Part shown: piece by piece, positions 7,502 through 15,030 of the stretch
Layout of the letters: every line of letters starts with the position of its first letter
Position numbering within the stretch: position 1 is the first letter of the stretch
Assembly (NCBI GenBank): GCA_025355875.1
Contig: JANXYV010000006.1
Span: forward strand, 1 to 35,083
Reading direction: 5' to 3'
From: Prolixibacteraceae bacterium
GTDB taxonomy: Bacteria; Bacteroidota; Bacteroidia; Bacteroidales; Prolixibacteraceae
Length of the DNA: 35,083 nt
Translations under genes and position numbers: made by a program
Notes under the pieces: generated by a model
The model's database searches: none
What the model saw: only the letters and a program-made list of their open reading frames with translations
What the model was told of the DNA's origin: nothing

Positions 7502-8359
7502 TTGAATTCAGAATTTGTTCAAATATCAGACGAGCTTTTCCTTCAGATAGGAAAAATGATCACCCAAAGGTATGGGATTAAAATGAGTCCGGATAAGAAG
7601 ATCATGTTTCAGGCGCGGCTTCAACGGCGGCTCCGTGAACTGGGAATAAACTCATTTGATATGTATGCTGAAAAATTGCTTGGTGAACATAGTGAATCAC
7701 CCGAACTGGCTATTTTGGTTGATTATATCTCAACCAATAAAACAGATTTTTTTCGCGAAAAGGAACATTTCAACTTTCTTTCGACTCAACTGGTTCCTGA
7801 ATTTTTGGGTCGGGCGTCAAAACTGGGATTTCAGCGGTTAAATATATGGAGTGCAGGGTGTTCCAGCGGACAGGAACCTTATTCGATTGCTATTACCCTG
7901 GAAGAATTTATGCGCTTAAAAGGCATCAGCTTCGATTATTCAATTGTTGCCACCGATATTTCAGGACGGATGCTGAAAGCACTGAGGGAAGCCATCTATC
8001 CGATGGCGCAGATCGAAGAGGTGTCTCTGGATGTTAAGCATCGCTATTTTTTGAAGAGTAAAAATGTGCATGAGCCGAAAGTCAGGGTGATCAAAGAAGT
8101 AAGAGATCATGTGCAACTGGCTTACTTAAACCTGATGGACAATTCTTATACTTTTAATACAAAATTTGATGTTGTTTTCCTTCGAAATACCTTGATCTAT
8201 TTCAACTCTGAAACACAGCGCAGAGTTTTAGTGAAAGTTCTTGAAAACATGAATGCCGGGGCTTATTTAATTATCGGACATTCTGAATCGCTTATCAATA
8301 TGGAATTGCCCATAAAAACAATTGCTCCAAGTGTTTATATCAAAACAAATACCATTTAG
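7502..8359 (+). CDS. cheR: MCP glutamate methyltransferase CheR
   Basis: This 285-residue S-adenosylmethionine-dependent enzyme methylates MCP glutamates. Seen: the helical N-domain with a basic face (FQARLQRRLRELGI), the SAM loop IWSAGCSSGQEPYSIAI, VATDIS, and the catalytic-domain signature FLRNTLIYFN (usually CRNVLIYFD), ending with LIIGHSESL. The beta-subdomain loop YFLKSKNVHEPKVRV appears to have the same length as in E. coli CheR, which binds receptor pentapeptides; this fits the EFERF end of the upstream MCP. The start is a TTG; the next ATG at residue 19 would cut into the N-domain, so TTG is preferred. The 38-bp gap from the MCP has no terminator. Confidence 0.92.
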   Translation: MNSEFVQISDELFLQIGKMITQRYGIKMSPDKKIMFQARLQRRLRELGINSFDMYAEKLLGEHSESPELAILVDYISTNKTDFFREKEHFNFLSTQLVPEFLGRASKLGFQRLNIWSAGCSSGQEPYSIAITLEEFMRLKGISFDYSIVATDISGRMLKALREAIYPMAQIEEVSLDVKHRYFLKSKNVHEPKVRVIKEVRDHVQLAYLNLMDNSYTFNTKFDVVFLRNTLIYFNSETQRRVLVKVLENMNAGAYLIIGHSESLINMELPIKTIAPSVYIKTNTI

Positions 8360-8361
8360 TG

Positions 8362-9246
8362 ATGAATACAGAAAATGAACTTCGAAACGAATTGAAGAGT
8401 TGCCTGGAGCAGATTTCAATGCTCAAAATCGAAAATGATGATTTGGCCAAAAGCCTTTCCAAAGTCAATGAAAAACTTCACGATTCGGAACAGCTGAAAG
8501 GTCATTTTATCAGCAATATCACGAATGAGATCGTAAATCCGTTTACAAGCGTACTGGCTCTTGCTCAAAATATCAAACAACTGAAAGAAGGCGACATGGT
8601 ACAGGCCCACCGGATGGCCGATCTGATTTTTATTGAAGCTTTCCATCTTGATTTTCAATTGAAAAATATTTTTGCCGCAGCTCTGATCGAAGCTGGCAAA
8701 GAGGATTTGAAGAGGACTTCGTTTCGGCCCGATGAAATGTGCGATCAAATCGTCCGATATTTTGAAGCACTTATGAGTAAGAAGAACATTCATCTTGTGG
8801 TCAGCTACATTAACAATGAGTTGCCTGGCACAGCAATTTCATTGATTTCAGATAGGGACAAAATTGAGCTGATCCTGAAAAACCTGATCAGTAATTCAAT
8901 CAAGTACAGTCCGGATCATGCGGTTATTGAACTCAAATTTATCCTGGGACAAGGACATCTTGCCATCGAGGTTTCTGATCATGGTAAAGGAATCCTTACC
9001 GCCGACCGCAAAATTATTTTCGACCGGTTTAAACAACTTGATGAAAAAATCAATTCGATCAACACAGGTCATGGACTTGGGTTATCGATAGTACAGTCAT
9101 ACACTGAAATGTTGGGGGGTAAAGTTAGCCTCAATGATAATCCGGATGGAGGTTTGCAGATTACAGTTTCCATTCCTGAAAGCCTTGAAGCTGATGATTG
9201 GGACGATCTGGAAGGCTTTTTACTTGATTCTGAAGCAAGTTTCTGA
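8362..9246 (+). CDS. Histidine-kinase-like protein lacking the phospho-histidine
   Basis: This soluble 294-residue protein has an N-terminal coiled coil (about 5-45), a DHp-like segment and a complete HATPase domain. The H-box, normally SHEIRTPL, reads TNEIVNPF, so the phospho-accepting His is Asn55 (codon aat, 8524-8526), and the following Arg and Thr are also changed. In contrast the ATP-binding boxes are intact: N-box with N174 and N178 (NLISNSIKYS), G1 D206 (SDHGKGI), F-box-like IFDRFKQLD, G2 GHGLGLS. It may act as an ATP-binding scaffold, a phosphatase, or a kinase towards another protein. GTG at 8359 overlaps the cheR stop; ATG at 8362 is preferred. Its stop overlaps the cheD ATG by one base, so it belongs firmly to the operon. 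Confidence 0.85.
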   Translation: MNTENELRNELKSCLEQISMLKIENDDLAKSLSKVNEKLHDSEQLKGHFISNITNEIVNPFTSVLALAQNIKQLKEGDMVQAHRMADLIFIEAFHLDFQLKNIFAAALIEAGKEDLKRTSFRPDEMCDQIVRYFEALMSKKNIHLVVSYINNELPGTAISLISDRDKIELILKNLISNSIKYSPDHAVIELKFILGQGHLAIEVSDHGKGILTADRKIIFDRFKQLDEKINSINTGHGLGLSIVQSYTEMLGGKVSLNDNPDGGLQITVSIPESLEADDWDDLEGFLLDSEASF

Positions 9247-9737
9247 TGAACAAACAAAAGCAAACTCCACATTTTCTCCATCCATCAACGATGTATATCA
9301 GTAAAGATCCGATGTGGATTATTACCGTTCTTGGATCGTGTGTGGCAGTATGTTTATTCGATCGGAAAAGATCCATCGGAGGGATCAATCATTACATGCT
9401 TCCATATTGGAATGGCGATGGTTTGGAGTCTCCGAAATATGGAAATGTGGCAATTTTTCAATTGTTTCAGAAAATGCTTGATTTTGGCGCAAAAAAAGAA
9501 GATATTGTATGTAAAATTTTCGGGGGAGGTGAAGTGCTTGGTGAACAATGTTCGATTTATAATGTTGGTCAACGAAACATCGAACTTGCTTACAAAGTGA
9601 CTGGAGAAATGGGAATTTCGGTGATGAGTTCAAGCACCGGTGGAAAACTTGGCCGAAAAATCTATTTTAATACAGCGACAGGTGAGGTTTTACAAAAGTA
9701 TTTGGTAAAAACAAGTCAAAATGGTTCGAAAGATTAA
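9246..9737 (+). CDS. cheD: MCP glutamine deamidase CheD
   Basis: This 163-residue enzyme deamidates receptor glutamines. The catalytic Cys is C32 in TVLGSCVAVCLFD, the His is H49 in GGINHYMLP, and the C-terminal Thr lies in the STGGKLGRKIYFNT region. The glycine-rich KIFGGGEV motif (about residue 95) is also typical. Length is usual. The ATG shares one base with the stop of the kinase-like gene, and its last 17 bp overlap cheB. CheD with CheB and CheR gives a full receptor-modification set for the one MCP. Confidence 0.93.
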   Translation: MNKQKQTPHFLHPSTMYISKDPMWIITVLGSCVAVCLFDRKRSIGGINHYMLPYWNGDGLESPKYGNVAIFQLFQKMLDFGAKKEDIVCKIFGGGEVLGEQCSIYNVGQRNIELAYKVTGEMGISVMSSSTGGKLGRKIYFNTATGEVLQKYLVKTSQNGSKD

Positions 9738-10803
9738 AGTTCTGGTCGTTGATGATTCAGTTTCGGTACAAAATGTTTTGTACCAAATATTAAGCAGTGA
9801 CCCTGAAATTGAAGTCATCGGAATTGCATCTGATCCGTTTGATGCGGTTTCAAAAATTGCAGAGAACCTTCCTGATGTTATTACCCTTGATATTGAAATG
9901 CCGCGGATGGACGGCCTGACCTTTTTGGGGAAACTTATGAAGCAGCATCCTATTCCGGTCGTTGTTATTTCTTCTTTGGTAGGCGAAGGTTCTGAAAAAG
10001 GAATCAGGGCACTGAAACTCGGGGCAAGCGAAATCATCCCAAAGCCTAAAGTATCCGACATGGAGCAATTTGAAGAATATGGCATCCGGATTACAGATGC
10101 TATAAAAGCGTCTGCCTTATTAAAGCGGATAAGACCTAAACCGGATAAAACTTTTAAAAATGAAGAAATTAAGGCCAGGATTGGTGAAATAACCGATGCT
10201 TCTAAAAAATTACCGATCAAACATTCCGAAAAAATCATACTATTGGGGGCTTCCACCGGAGGAACCGAGGTTATTTCAAAAATATTACAAAAAATAAGGA
10301 ATGACCTTCCTGGAATATTGATTGTGCAGCACATGCCAGGCGAGTTTACGAGAGCTTTTGCTGACCGTTTAAATAAGGAATGCCAGCTAAATGTAAAAGA
10401 AGCCGAGCAAGGTGATGTCATTCAGCCGGGTTTTGTTTATATTGCCAATGGTTATAATCACTTGCAGTTAATCAAAGAAAATGGCCAGTTCAAATGCAAA
10501 CTTGAAATGGGTCCGTTGGTAAACAGGCATCGGCCTTCGGTGGATGTGTTGTTTCATTCAGCAAGTAAATTTCCGGCTAAAAATATTTCGGCAATCCTTC
10601 TAACCGGCATGGGATCTGACGGTGCAAAAGGAATGCTGGAATTACACGATGCCGGGGCAATGACATTTGCACAGGATGAAAAATCGTCCGTAATCTTTGG
10701 TATGCCAAAGGAAGCGATAAGGCTGGACGCTGCAAAAATGATAGGGAATCCCGATGAATTAGTGGATTGGTTAAATAAAGCATTTCTGAGCGATGAAAGA
10801 TAG
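9721..10803 (+). CDS. cheB: Protein-glutamate methylesterase CheB
   Basis: This 360-residue protein has an N-terminal receiver (about 1-125; D11/D12, phospho-acceptor D57 in VITLDIEMPRMDG, and K in IIPKPK), a variable linker to about 170, and a C-terminal methylesterase. The catalytic triad is visible: S178 in LGASTGGTE, H204 in IVQHMP and D300 in LLTGMGSDGAKGM. It removes methyl groups from MCP glutamates when phosphorylated, giving adaptation. It overlaps cheD upstream (17 bp) and the hybrid kinase gene downstream (11 bp), a tight translational chain. Confidence 0.95.
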   Translation: MVRKIKVLVVDDSVSVQNVLYQILSSDPEIEVIGIASDPFDAVSKIAENLPDVITLDIEMPRMDGLTFLGKLMKQHPIPVVVISSLVGEGSEKGIRALKLGASEIIPKPKVSDMEQFEEYGIRITDAIKASALLKRIRPKPDKTFKNEEIKARIGEITDASKKLPIKHSEKIILLGASTGGTEVISKILQKIRNDLPGILIVQHMPGEFTRAFADRLNKECQLNVKEAEQGDVIQPGFVYIANGYNHLQLIKENGQFKCKLEMGPLVNRHRPSVDVLFHSASKFPAKNISAILLTGMGSDGAKGMLELHDAGAMTFAQDEKSSVIFGMPKEAIRLDAAKMIGNPDELVDWLNKAFLSDER

Positions 10804-12367
10804 TATTCAATATTCAAAAATCCTGATTGTGGATGATGTTCAAATGAACCTTGAATTGATGAAAGAAATTTTGTCGGAACAGGGATACCAGATTGCCACT
10901 GCAATTAACGGAAAATCAGCGATTGCCAAAGCCAAGGCACATAAGTTTGATTTAATTTTACTCGATGTTGTCCTGCCTGATATTGATGGATTTGAAGTTT
11001 GTACCCATCTGAAATCAAATCACCAAACCCAGGAAACCCCTATTATTTTTCTTACTGCCAAAAAGGAAAAGGACAGCATCATTAAAGGATTTCAATTAGG
11101 CGCGGTCGATTATATCCCTAAGCCATTCAGTAAAGAAGAACTTCTGGCCCGGGTGAACCTTCATCTTACGCTCCGAAGAACCCAGGAGGAGTTAATATTC
11201 TCAAAGGATAAGGCTGAAGCTGCAGCAAAGGCAAAAGCCATATTTTTGGCTAACATTTCGCATGAAATAAGAACACCGATGAATGGGATCATCGGTATGA
11301 TTGATATTCTTAAACGGACTGAACTTACGAAGGAGCAGATTGAATATATTGATATTATCGGGATTTCAGGTGAGAATCTGCTCATGATCATTAACGATGT
11401 ACTCGATTTCTCTAAAATCGAAGCCGGACAGATTACCTTTGAAAAAATACGTTTTTGCTTACCTCACGAAATCAGCGAAGTCATTAAAATTCTTCGATAC
11501 AAAGCCATTCAAAAGAATTTGGAATTATCTTTTCACATCGATCCTGATGTTCCTGAACTGTTGGTTGGAGATCCTTTACGTTTAAAGCAAATACTCATCA
11601 ATTTGTGCAACAATTCGCTGAAGTTCACTTCGGAAGGATATGTTAAAATCGTGGTCAAATTGATTCAAATAAACGACTTGAAAGTTCGGCTTAATTTTGA
11701 GGTTCAGGATTCAGGGATCGGAATTTCTCCTGAAAATCAATTAAAACTCTTCAAATCATTTTCACAGGCCGATGTTTCAACTACCCGAAAATTTGGAGGT
11801 ACAGGACTGGGGCTTGCCATCTCTAAAAACCTGGTTGAGTTAATGAATGGAACCATAGGCATTTTTAGCGAAGAAGGAAAAGGTGCAATCTTCCATTTTG
11901 ACTGTGAATTTGATATTTCAACAAAATGGTTTGCAGGGGCCGAAAAACCCGAATTAAAAGTCGCACTGGATCAAGATAAAAAATTAAAAATATTATTAGC
12001 TGAGGACAATGTTATTAATCAAAAAGTCGCTATCTTAAATCTGCAAAAATTAGGTCATCAGGTAATCGTCGTTTCTGATGGTTTTCAGGCTGTTGAACGG
12101 TTTATTTCCGATGCACCCGATGTTATTTTTATGGATATTCAGATGCCTGAAATGGATGGCGTAGAGGCAACTGGTAAAATTCGTGAATGGGAAAAAGCAA
12201 ATAACACTAAAAATCATGTCCCGATTGTTGCTATGACAGCCAATACAATGAAGAGGGATAAAGACTTATTTATAGCCGCCGGCATGGATGACTATTTGGG
12301 CAAACCATTCAATTCGGCTGAATTAGCTCTTCTTATCGAGCGTATTTATTGCCAGATTGAACAATAG
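10793..12367 (+). CDS. Soluble hybrid kinase: receiver - histidine kinase - receiver
   Basis: This 524-residue cytoplasmic protein has an N-terminal receiver (1-122; D58 in [14 protein letters not shown]110), a coiled-coil linker, a DHp domain with intact H157 ([15 protein letters not shown]), and an HATPase (N-box [11 protein letters not shown]1 VQDSGIGI, G2 [11 protein letters not shown]). A C-terminal receiver from about 400 has phospho-acceptor D448 ([13 protein letters not shown]) and KPF. No membrane segment or sensor domain exists, so its input probably comes through the N-terminal receiver, perhaps from CheA. This would place a second phosphorelay behind the chemosensory array. Its 11-bp overlap with cheB supports a shared role. 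Partners are inferred. Confidence 0.9.
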   Translation: MKDSIQYSKILIVDDVQMNLELMKEILSEQGYQIATAINGKSAIAKAKAHKFDLILLDVVLPDIDGFEVCTHLKSNHQTQETPIIFLTAKKEKDSIIKGFQLGAVDYIPKPFSKEELLARVNLHLTLRRTQEELIFSKDKAEAAAKAKAIFLANISHEIRTPMNGIIGMIDILKRTELTKEQIEYIDIIGISGENLLMIINDVLDFSKIEAGQITFEKIRFCLPHEISEVIKILRYKAIQKNLELSFHIDPDVPELLVGDPLRLKQILINLCNNSLKFTSEGYVKIVVKLIQINDLKVRLNFEVQDSGIGISPENQLKLFKSFSQADVSTTRKFGGTGLGLAISKNLVELMNGTIGIFSEEGKGAIFHFDCEFDISTKWFAGAEKPELKVALDQDKKLKILLAEDNVINQKVAILNLQKLGHQVIVVSDGFQAVERFISDAPDVIFMDIQMPEMDGVEATGKIREWEKANNTKNHVPIVAMTANTMKRDKDLFIAAGMDDYLGKPFNSAELALLIERIYCQIEQ

Positions 12368-12391
12368 AATTTATAATTAATACTTTAAGAA

Positions 12392-12799
12392 ATGGATTTC
12401 ATTGATGCAACTTATTCCTGGACAGGAAAAACCGTTTTAATCGTTGAAGATAATGAAACGAGTAATATTTATTTTGAAGCTGCTTTAAGGAAAACCAAAG
12501 CAACCCTGATATGGGCAAAAAATGGATTTGATGCCGTCGAAATTGCAAAAAAGAATGGAAACATTGATTTGATTTTGATGGACATCAATATGCCCAAAAT
12601 GGATGGAATTGAAGCTACAAGAATCATAAAATCTATTTACCCCAACATGATCATTGTCGTACAGACGGCCTTTATCCTTTCGGGTGAAGAACGCTTGTGT
12701 CAGGAAGCCGGATGCGACGAATTCATTACCAAACCAATCCGTCTGAAATATTTGCTCGATACAATTAACCGCTATTTAGCCGATCCTAAAAATATATAA
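12392..12799 (+). CDS. Stand-alone response regulator, end of the operon
   Basis: This 135-residue receiver has acidic residues E19/D20 (LIVEDNETSN), D64 (LILMDINMPKMDG), a conserved Thr (VVQTAF) and K in ITKPI. The W-x-G-K lead-in before the first strand (YSWTGKTVLIVED) is common in Bacteroidota receivers that follow hybrid kinases. No output domain is present. It lies 24 bp after the hybrid kinase gene and is its most likely final acceptor. Its last 28 bp overlap the convergent ATP-grasp gene at the 3' ends. Confidence 0.85.
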   Translation: MDFIDATYSWTGKTVLIVEDNETSNIYFEAALRKTKATLIWAKNGFDAVEIAKKNGNIDLILMDINMPKMDGIEATRIIKSIYPNMIIVVQTAFILSGEERLCQEAGCDEFITKPIRLKYLLDTINRYLADPKNI

Positions 12800-14001
12800 G
12801 CACCAAATTTTCCGTTTGGCTCAGGTTCTGCCAGAGATAGAAAACCGGAAATAATTTTGCCTTCCCTGAATTTGGGTTCATTTTCTTGTGACTGTTGCTT
12901 AACCTTATTCATGAATTCGTCTGACTTCGCATAAAAAAGTTCAAACTTACCCTTTGCATCCCGATGAATCACTTTTTCTAACTGAAGTCCAAGTAAACCC
13001 ATGGTCATCCGGCAATTGATTTCGATACAAGGTTGAATCTTTAGTTGGCCATTTTGCCTGAAAATCAATGAATCAATACCTAAATAACCACGATAATACT
13101 GAGTATAATCCGATATTTTTAAGGCTTCCTGCAAAATCCCCGAAGTTGTTTCAATCATTTGCCTCACAACAGTTGTGTCATCATCCGGCAAAAGAGTTTT
13201 CAAATCAGGACGGATAAAGGTTCCTTTGTACTGGCCGTTCGAATTGGTCTCGAAAACAGAGTATCCCAGGTAAGCAACTTCACAATGGTCTAAAATCTCA
13301 AATTGAAACGAAAGGTCAATCACCTTATTCAGAAATGGTTCAGCAATCAGATACTTTTGTTGTTTCAATACTCCTGAAATCCATTTCAGGTTCGATGCAT
13401 TCAGTTTTCCATTGCGGATGATCTGGATTCCTCGTCCGGAAGAGCTGAGCGGAGCTTTCAGCACAATTTCCGGATGTTTCTTCAGCATGGTTTCAATTTC
13501 GGAACAATTTTCGACCATTTTTCCACACCTATTCTCGTCGATAAGCCAGCCAAAACAATTGTTTTTCAGTATTTTGTGAAGTAAATCAAGCGAAGTAGAT
13601 CTTTCGTAAAGCAGTTGATGTTCAGCCTTCCAATCGAAAACCGGACTCTTTTTAAATTCGTCGGAGCATTTTTCTTTAAGTTCCTTAAGAATGAAATGAG
13701 ACGAAGGACTCCATCCCCAGGGAACTATTGAATCAATCGAACCGGATGGAATTGCATTCAGTTCTTTGAAGGTGTAAAATTTGGGCAGATTAAACCCAGC
13801 CATTTTTAAAGTATTCATGAACTCGGAAGATGGCTTGTTCTCAGTCAAAATGATGTCATTTGCCGATGCAAAAACAAAAGGCAAAACAGATAAATCCTTT
13901 TCCATTTCCTGAAGTAGAAGTGGAGGCATATAACTGAACGAACCATTGGCGATTGCCAGTTCACAGGTCGGGTTGAAGTAGTATACTTTTGCTTTGTCCA
14001 T
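12772..14001 (-). CDS. ATP-grasp-like protein of unknown substrate
   Basis: This 409-residue cytoplasmic protein has several ATP-grasp marks: a phosphate-binding loop IVLKAPLSSSGRGIQII (about residue 180-195), the adenine-region strand YLIAEPFLNKVIDLSFQFEI, GYLGIDSLIF (about 310), and the metal-binding end PCIEINCRMTMGLL (about 325-340). The first 170 residues look like an N-terminal preATP-grasp part with YYFNPTCELAIANGSFSY. Such enzymes join a carboxylate to an amine or thiol; the substrate cannot be read from sequence. I recall it only as a conserved Bacteroidota hypothetical family. It is transcribed alone, convergent to the chemosensory operon and divergent from the sulfur operon. Confidence 0.65.
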   Translation of the reverse strand: MDKAKVYYFNPTCELAIANGSFSYMPPLLLQEMEKDLSVLPFVFASANDIILTENKPSSEFMNTLKMAGFNLPKFYTFKELNAIPSGSIDSIVPWGWSPSSHFILKELKEKCSDEFKKSPVFDWKAEHQLLYERSTSLDLLHKILKNNCFGWLIDENRCGKMVENCSEIETMLKKHPEIVLKAPLSSSGRGIQIIRNGKLNASNLKWISGVLKQQKYLIAEPFLNKVIDLSFQFEILDHCEVAYLGYSVFETNSNGQYKGTFIRPDLKTLLPDDDTTVVRQMIETTSGILQEALKISDYTQYYRGYLGIDSLIFRQNGQLKIQPCIEINCRMTMGLLGLQLEKVIHRDAKGKFELFYAKSDEFMNKVKQQSQENEPKFREGKIISGFLSLAEPEPNGKFGAYIFLGSAK

Positions 14002-14082
14002 GAAATCGTATCCTATAACGGAAGTAAATAAAGCCTATTTTATTTTAATTGAAAGAATTAGCGAAAATAAAATCCAAATTGT

Positions 14083-14112
14083 TTTGAAATGTGAAATTTG
14101 AGCCTACATTTG
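14083..14112 (+). promoter_or_regulatory. Promoter of the sulfite-reduction operon leader
   Basis: TTTG (14083-14086), an 18-bp spacer and TACATTTG (14105-14112) match the Bacteroidota -33/-7 consensus exactly. Transcription would start near 14119. This places the leader ORF (14151-14264) and the terminator (14289-14320) inside a roughly 220-base 5' untranslated region ahead of the first structural gene at 14339. Confidence 0.7.
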
Positions 14113-14150
14113 CAGTATTAAACATTTCAAGATATTAAAGTCTTTTATTT

Positions 14151-14264
14151 ATGAATCAATTTTCTTCTGAAATATCAATGATGAAATCTATATCCAATAT
14201 GAAGTCTTGTATGGGAATGTGCATGTTTTTTCATTTGACTTTTCAGAAGTTTAATAAGATATAG
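14151..14264 (+). CDS. Met/Cys-rich leader peptide
   Basis: This 37-codon ORF starts about 32 bases after the predicted transcription start. It encodes Met at 1, 10, 11, 17, 21, 23 and 25 and Cys at 20 and 24; the core MKSCMGMCM has six of nine residues Met or Cys. This is the pattern of a control peptide on which ribosomes pause when sulfur amino acids (charged tRNA-Met or tRNA-Cys) are scarce. It is followed by an intrinsic terminator and then by genes for assimilatory sulfite reduction, which make sulfide for Cys and Met. It probably has no function as a protein. Composition and context are seen; the attenuation role is inferred. Confidence 0.65.
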   Translation: MNQFSSEISMMKSISNMKSCMGMCMFFHLTFQKFNKI

Positions 14265-14320
14265 GTAGGTTATACCAAAGTTTATTTTAGCCCTTCTGAA
14301 ATCCGGAAGGGCTTTTTTTT
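14164..14320 (+). promoter_or_regulatory. Candidate transcription attenuator (alternative hairpins 1:2, 2:3, 3:4)
   Basis: Three 9-base segments can pair exclusively. Segment 1 (14164-14172) and segment 3 (14293-14301) are identical, cttctgaaa. Both are perfectly complementary to segment 2 (14241-14249, tttcagaag), which lies in leader codons 31-33. Segment 3 is also part of the 5' arm of the terminator, whose 3' arm is segment 4 (14304-14313). Pairing 2:3 therefore destroys the terminator (antiterminator), while 1:2 frees segment 3 to form it. A ribosome at Met/Cys codons 20-25 (14208-14225) would leave segment 2 free; one at the stop (14262) would cover part of it. Segment 1 lies upstream of the main control codons, so its role is less clear than in trp. 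Confidence 0.65.
14289..14320 (+). terminator. Intrinsic terminator in the leader of the sulfur operon
   Basis: AGCCCTTC (14289-14296) pairs perfectly with GAAGGGCT (14306-14313), extended by a G-U and a G-C pair, and is followed by eight Ts (14313-14320). It lies between the leader ORF and the DUF2061 ORF on the same strand, so it must be read through for the operon to be expressed. Confidence 0.85.
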
Positions 14321-14338
14321 GATCTGAAACAAACAAAT

Positions 14339-14569
14339 ATGAGCGAAAAATCATACAGAAGTCTGGCAAAGTCAATTTCGTGGCGCACCATTGGAACCAT
14401 TGACACTTTTCTGATATCGCTGATTGTGACCGGTAAACTTGATTTTGCCTTAACCATCGGCGGTGTTGAAGTGTTTACAAAAATGACACTCTATTATTTA
14501 CATGAACGAACCTGGAACCGGATTAGTTTTGGCCGCGTGAAACCGGCAAAAGTTGATTATCAAATTTAA
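14339..14569 (+). CDS. DUF2061 membrane protein
   Basis: This 76-residue protein matches DUF2061: opening SYRSLAKSISWRTIGTIDTF, a membrane segment at about residues 20-35 (FLISLIVTG), a second amphipathic or membrane stretch with ALTIGGVEVFTKMTLYYLHER, and WNRI near the end. Members are small inner-membrane proteins, often encoded beside sulfate-assimilation genes, but with no established biochemical role that I know. Here it is the first structural gene after the attenuator and 6 bp before the siroheme gene, which supports a part in sulfur uptake or reduction. Confidence 0.85.
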   Translation: MSEKSYRSLAKSISWRTIGTIDTFLISLIVTGKLDFALTIGGVEVFTKMTLYYLHERTWNRISFGRVKPAKVDYQI

Positions 14570-14575
14570 AAGGAA

Positions 14576-15028
14576 ATGAAACGAATATTTTTACCTATAT
14601 CCATTGATATATCGGACCAGAAAATTCTGGTCATCGGTGGAGGACAAACTGCATTAAAGAAGATTAGGATTTTGCAGCGGTTTGGAGCCAACATAGAAGT
14701 GGTGGCCGAAAAAATCCAGGATGAAGTTTATGCAACAGGAGTAGTTTGCATGAAAAAAAAGTATGGAAAGGACGATCTGAAAGGATATTTAATGCTCTAT
14801 TCCTGCACCAATCACAATGAGCTTGACCAGCAAATAGCACTAGATGGCAAAGATGCGGGAGTTTTGGTCAATATTCATGACCTTCCGGCTCTTTGCCAGT
14901 TTATTTCTCCAGCCATTTACCAGGATGGTAATATCAGCGTGGCGGTAAGTTCAAACGCAGAGGATGTTCAGGAATCCATTCGGTTGCGAAACCTGATTCA
15001 GAACTATTTGGAAAACATAAAAACATAA
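14576..15028 (+). CDS. Precorrin-2 dehydrogenase (siroheme synthase N-domain, Met8-like)
   Basis: This 150-residue protein corresponds to the NAD-binding part of siroheme synthase: a Rossmann loop KILVIGGGQTALKKI (about 16-30), a strand IEVVAEKI, a VNIHDLPALCQFISPAI motif (VN...F..PA, typical for this family) and SVAVSSNAEDV. It oxidises precorrin-2 to sirohydrochlorin and may also insert iron. It is shorter than Met8 or CysG N-modules (about 190-210), lacking most of the C-terminal helical dimerisation part, as in several Bacteroidota. The substrate comes from CobA, encoded at the far end of the operon; the product siroheme serves CysI. It lies 2 bp before cysJ. Confidence 0.85.
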   Translation: MKRIFLPISIDISDQKILVIGGGQTALKKIRILQRFGANIEVVAEKIQDEVYATGVVCMKKKYGKDDLKGYLMLYSCTNHNELDQQIALDGKDAGVLVNIHDLPALCQFISPAIYQDGNISVAVSSNAEDVQESIRLRNLIQNYLENIKT

Positions 15029-15030
15029 GG

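Noticed and set aside
8359-8530. Asn55 in the kinase-like gene as a single sequencing error of His
   Set aside because: Neighbouring H-box residues (Arg, Thr) are changed too, while the frame and ATPase boxes are intact, so a lone error is unlikely.
9690-10421. 243-codon minus-strand frame opposite cheB
   Set aside because: Shadow of a well-supported gene; composition rich in Ser/Ile without domain pattern.
14119-14338. A SAM or other riboswitch upstream of the sulfur operon
   Set aside because: I recognise no SAM-type conserved core, whereas a translated Met/Cys-rich ORF with three exactly complementary segments and a terminator explains the region.
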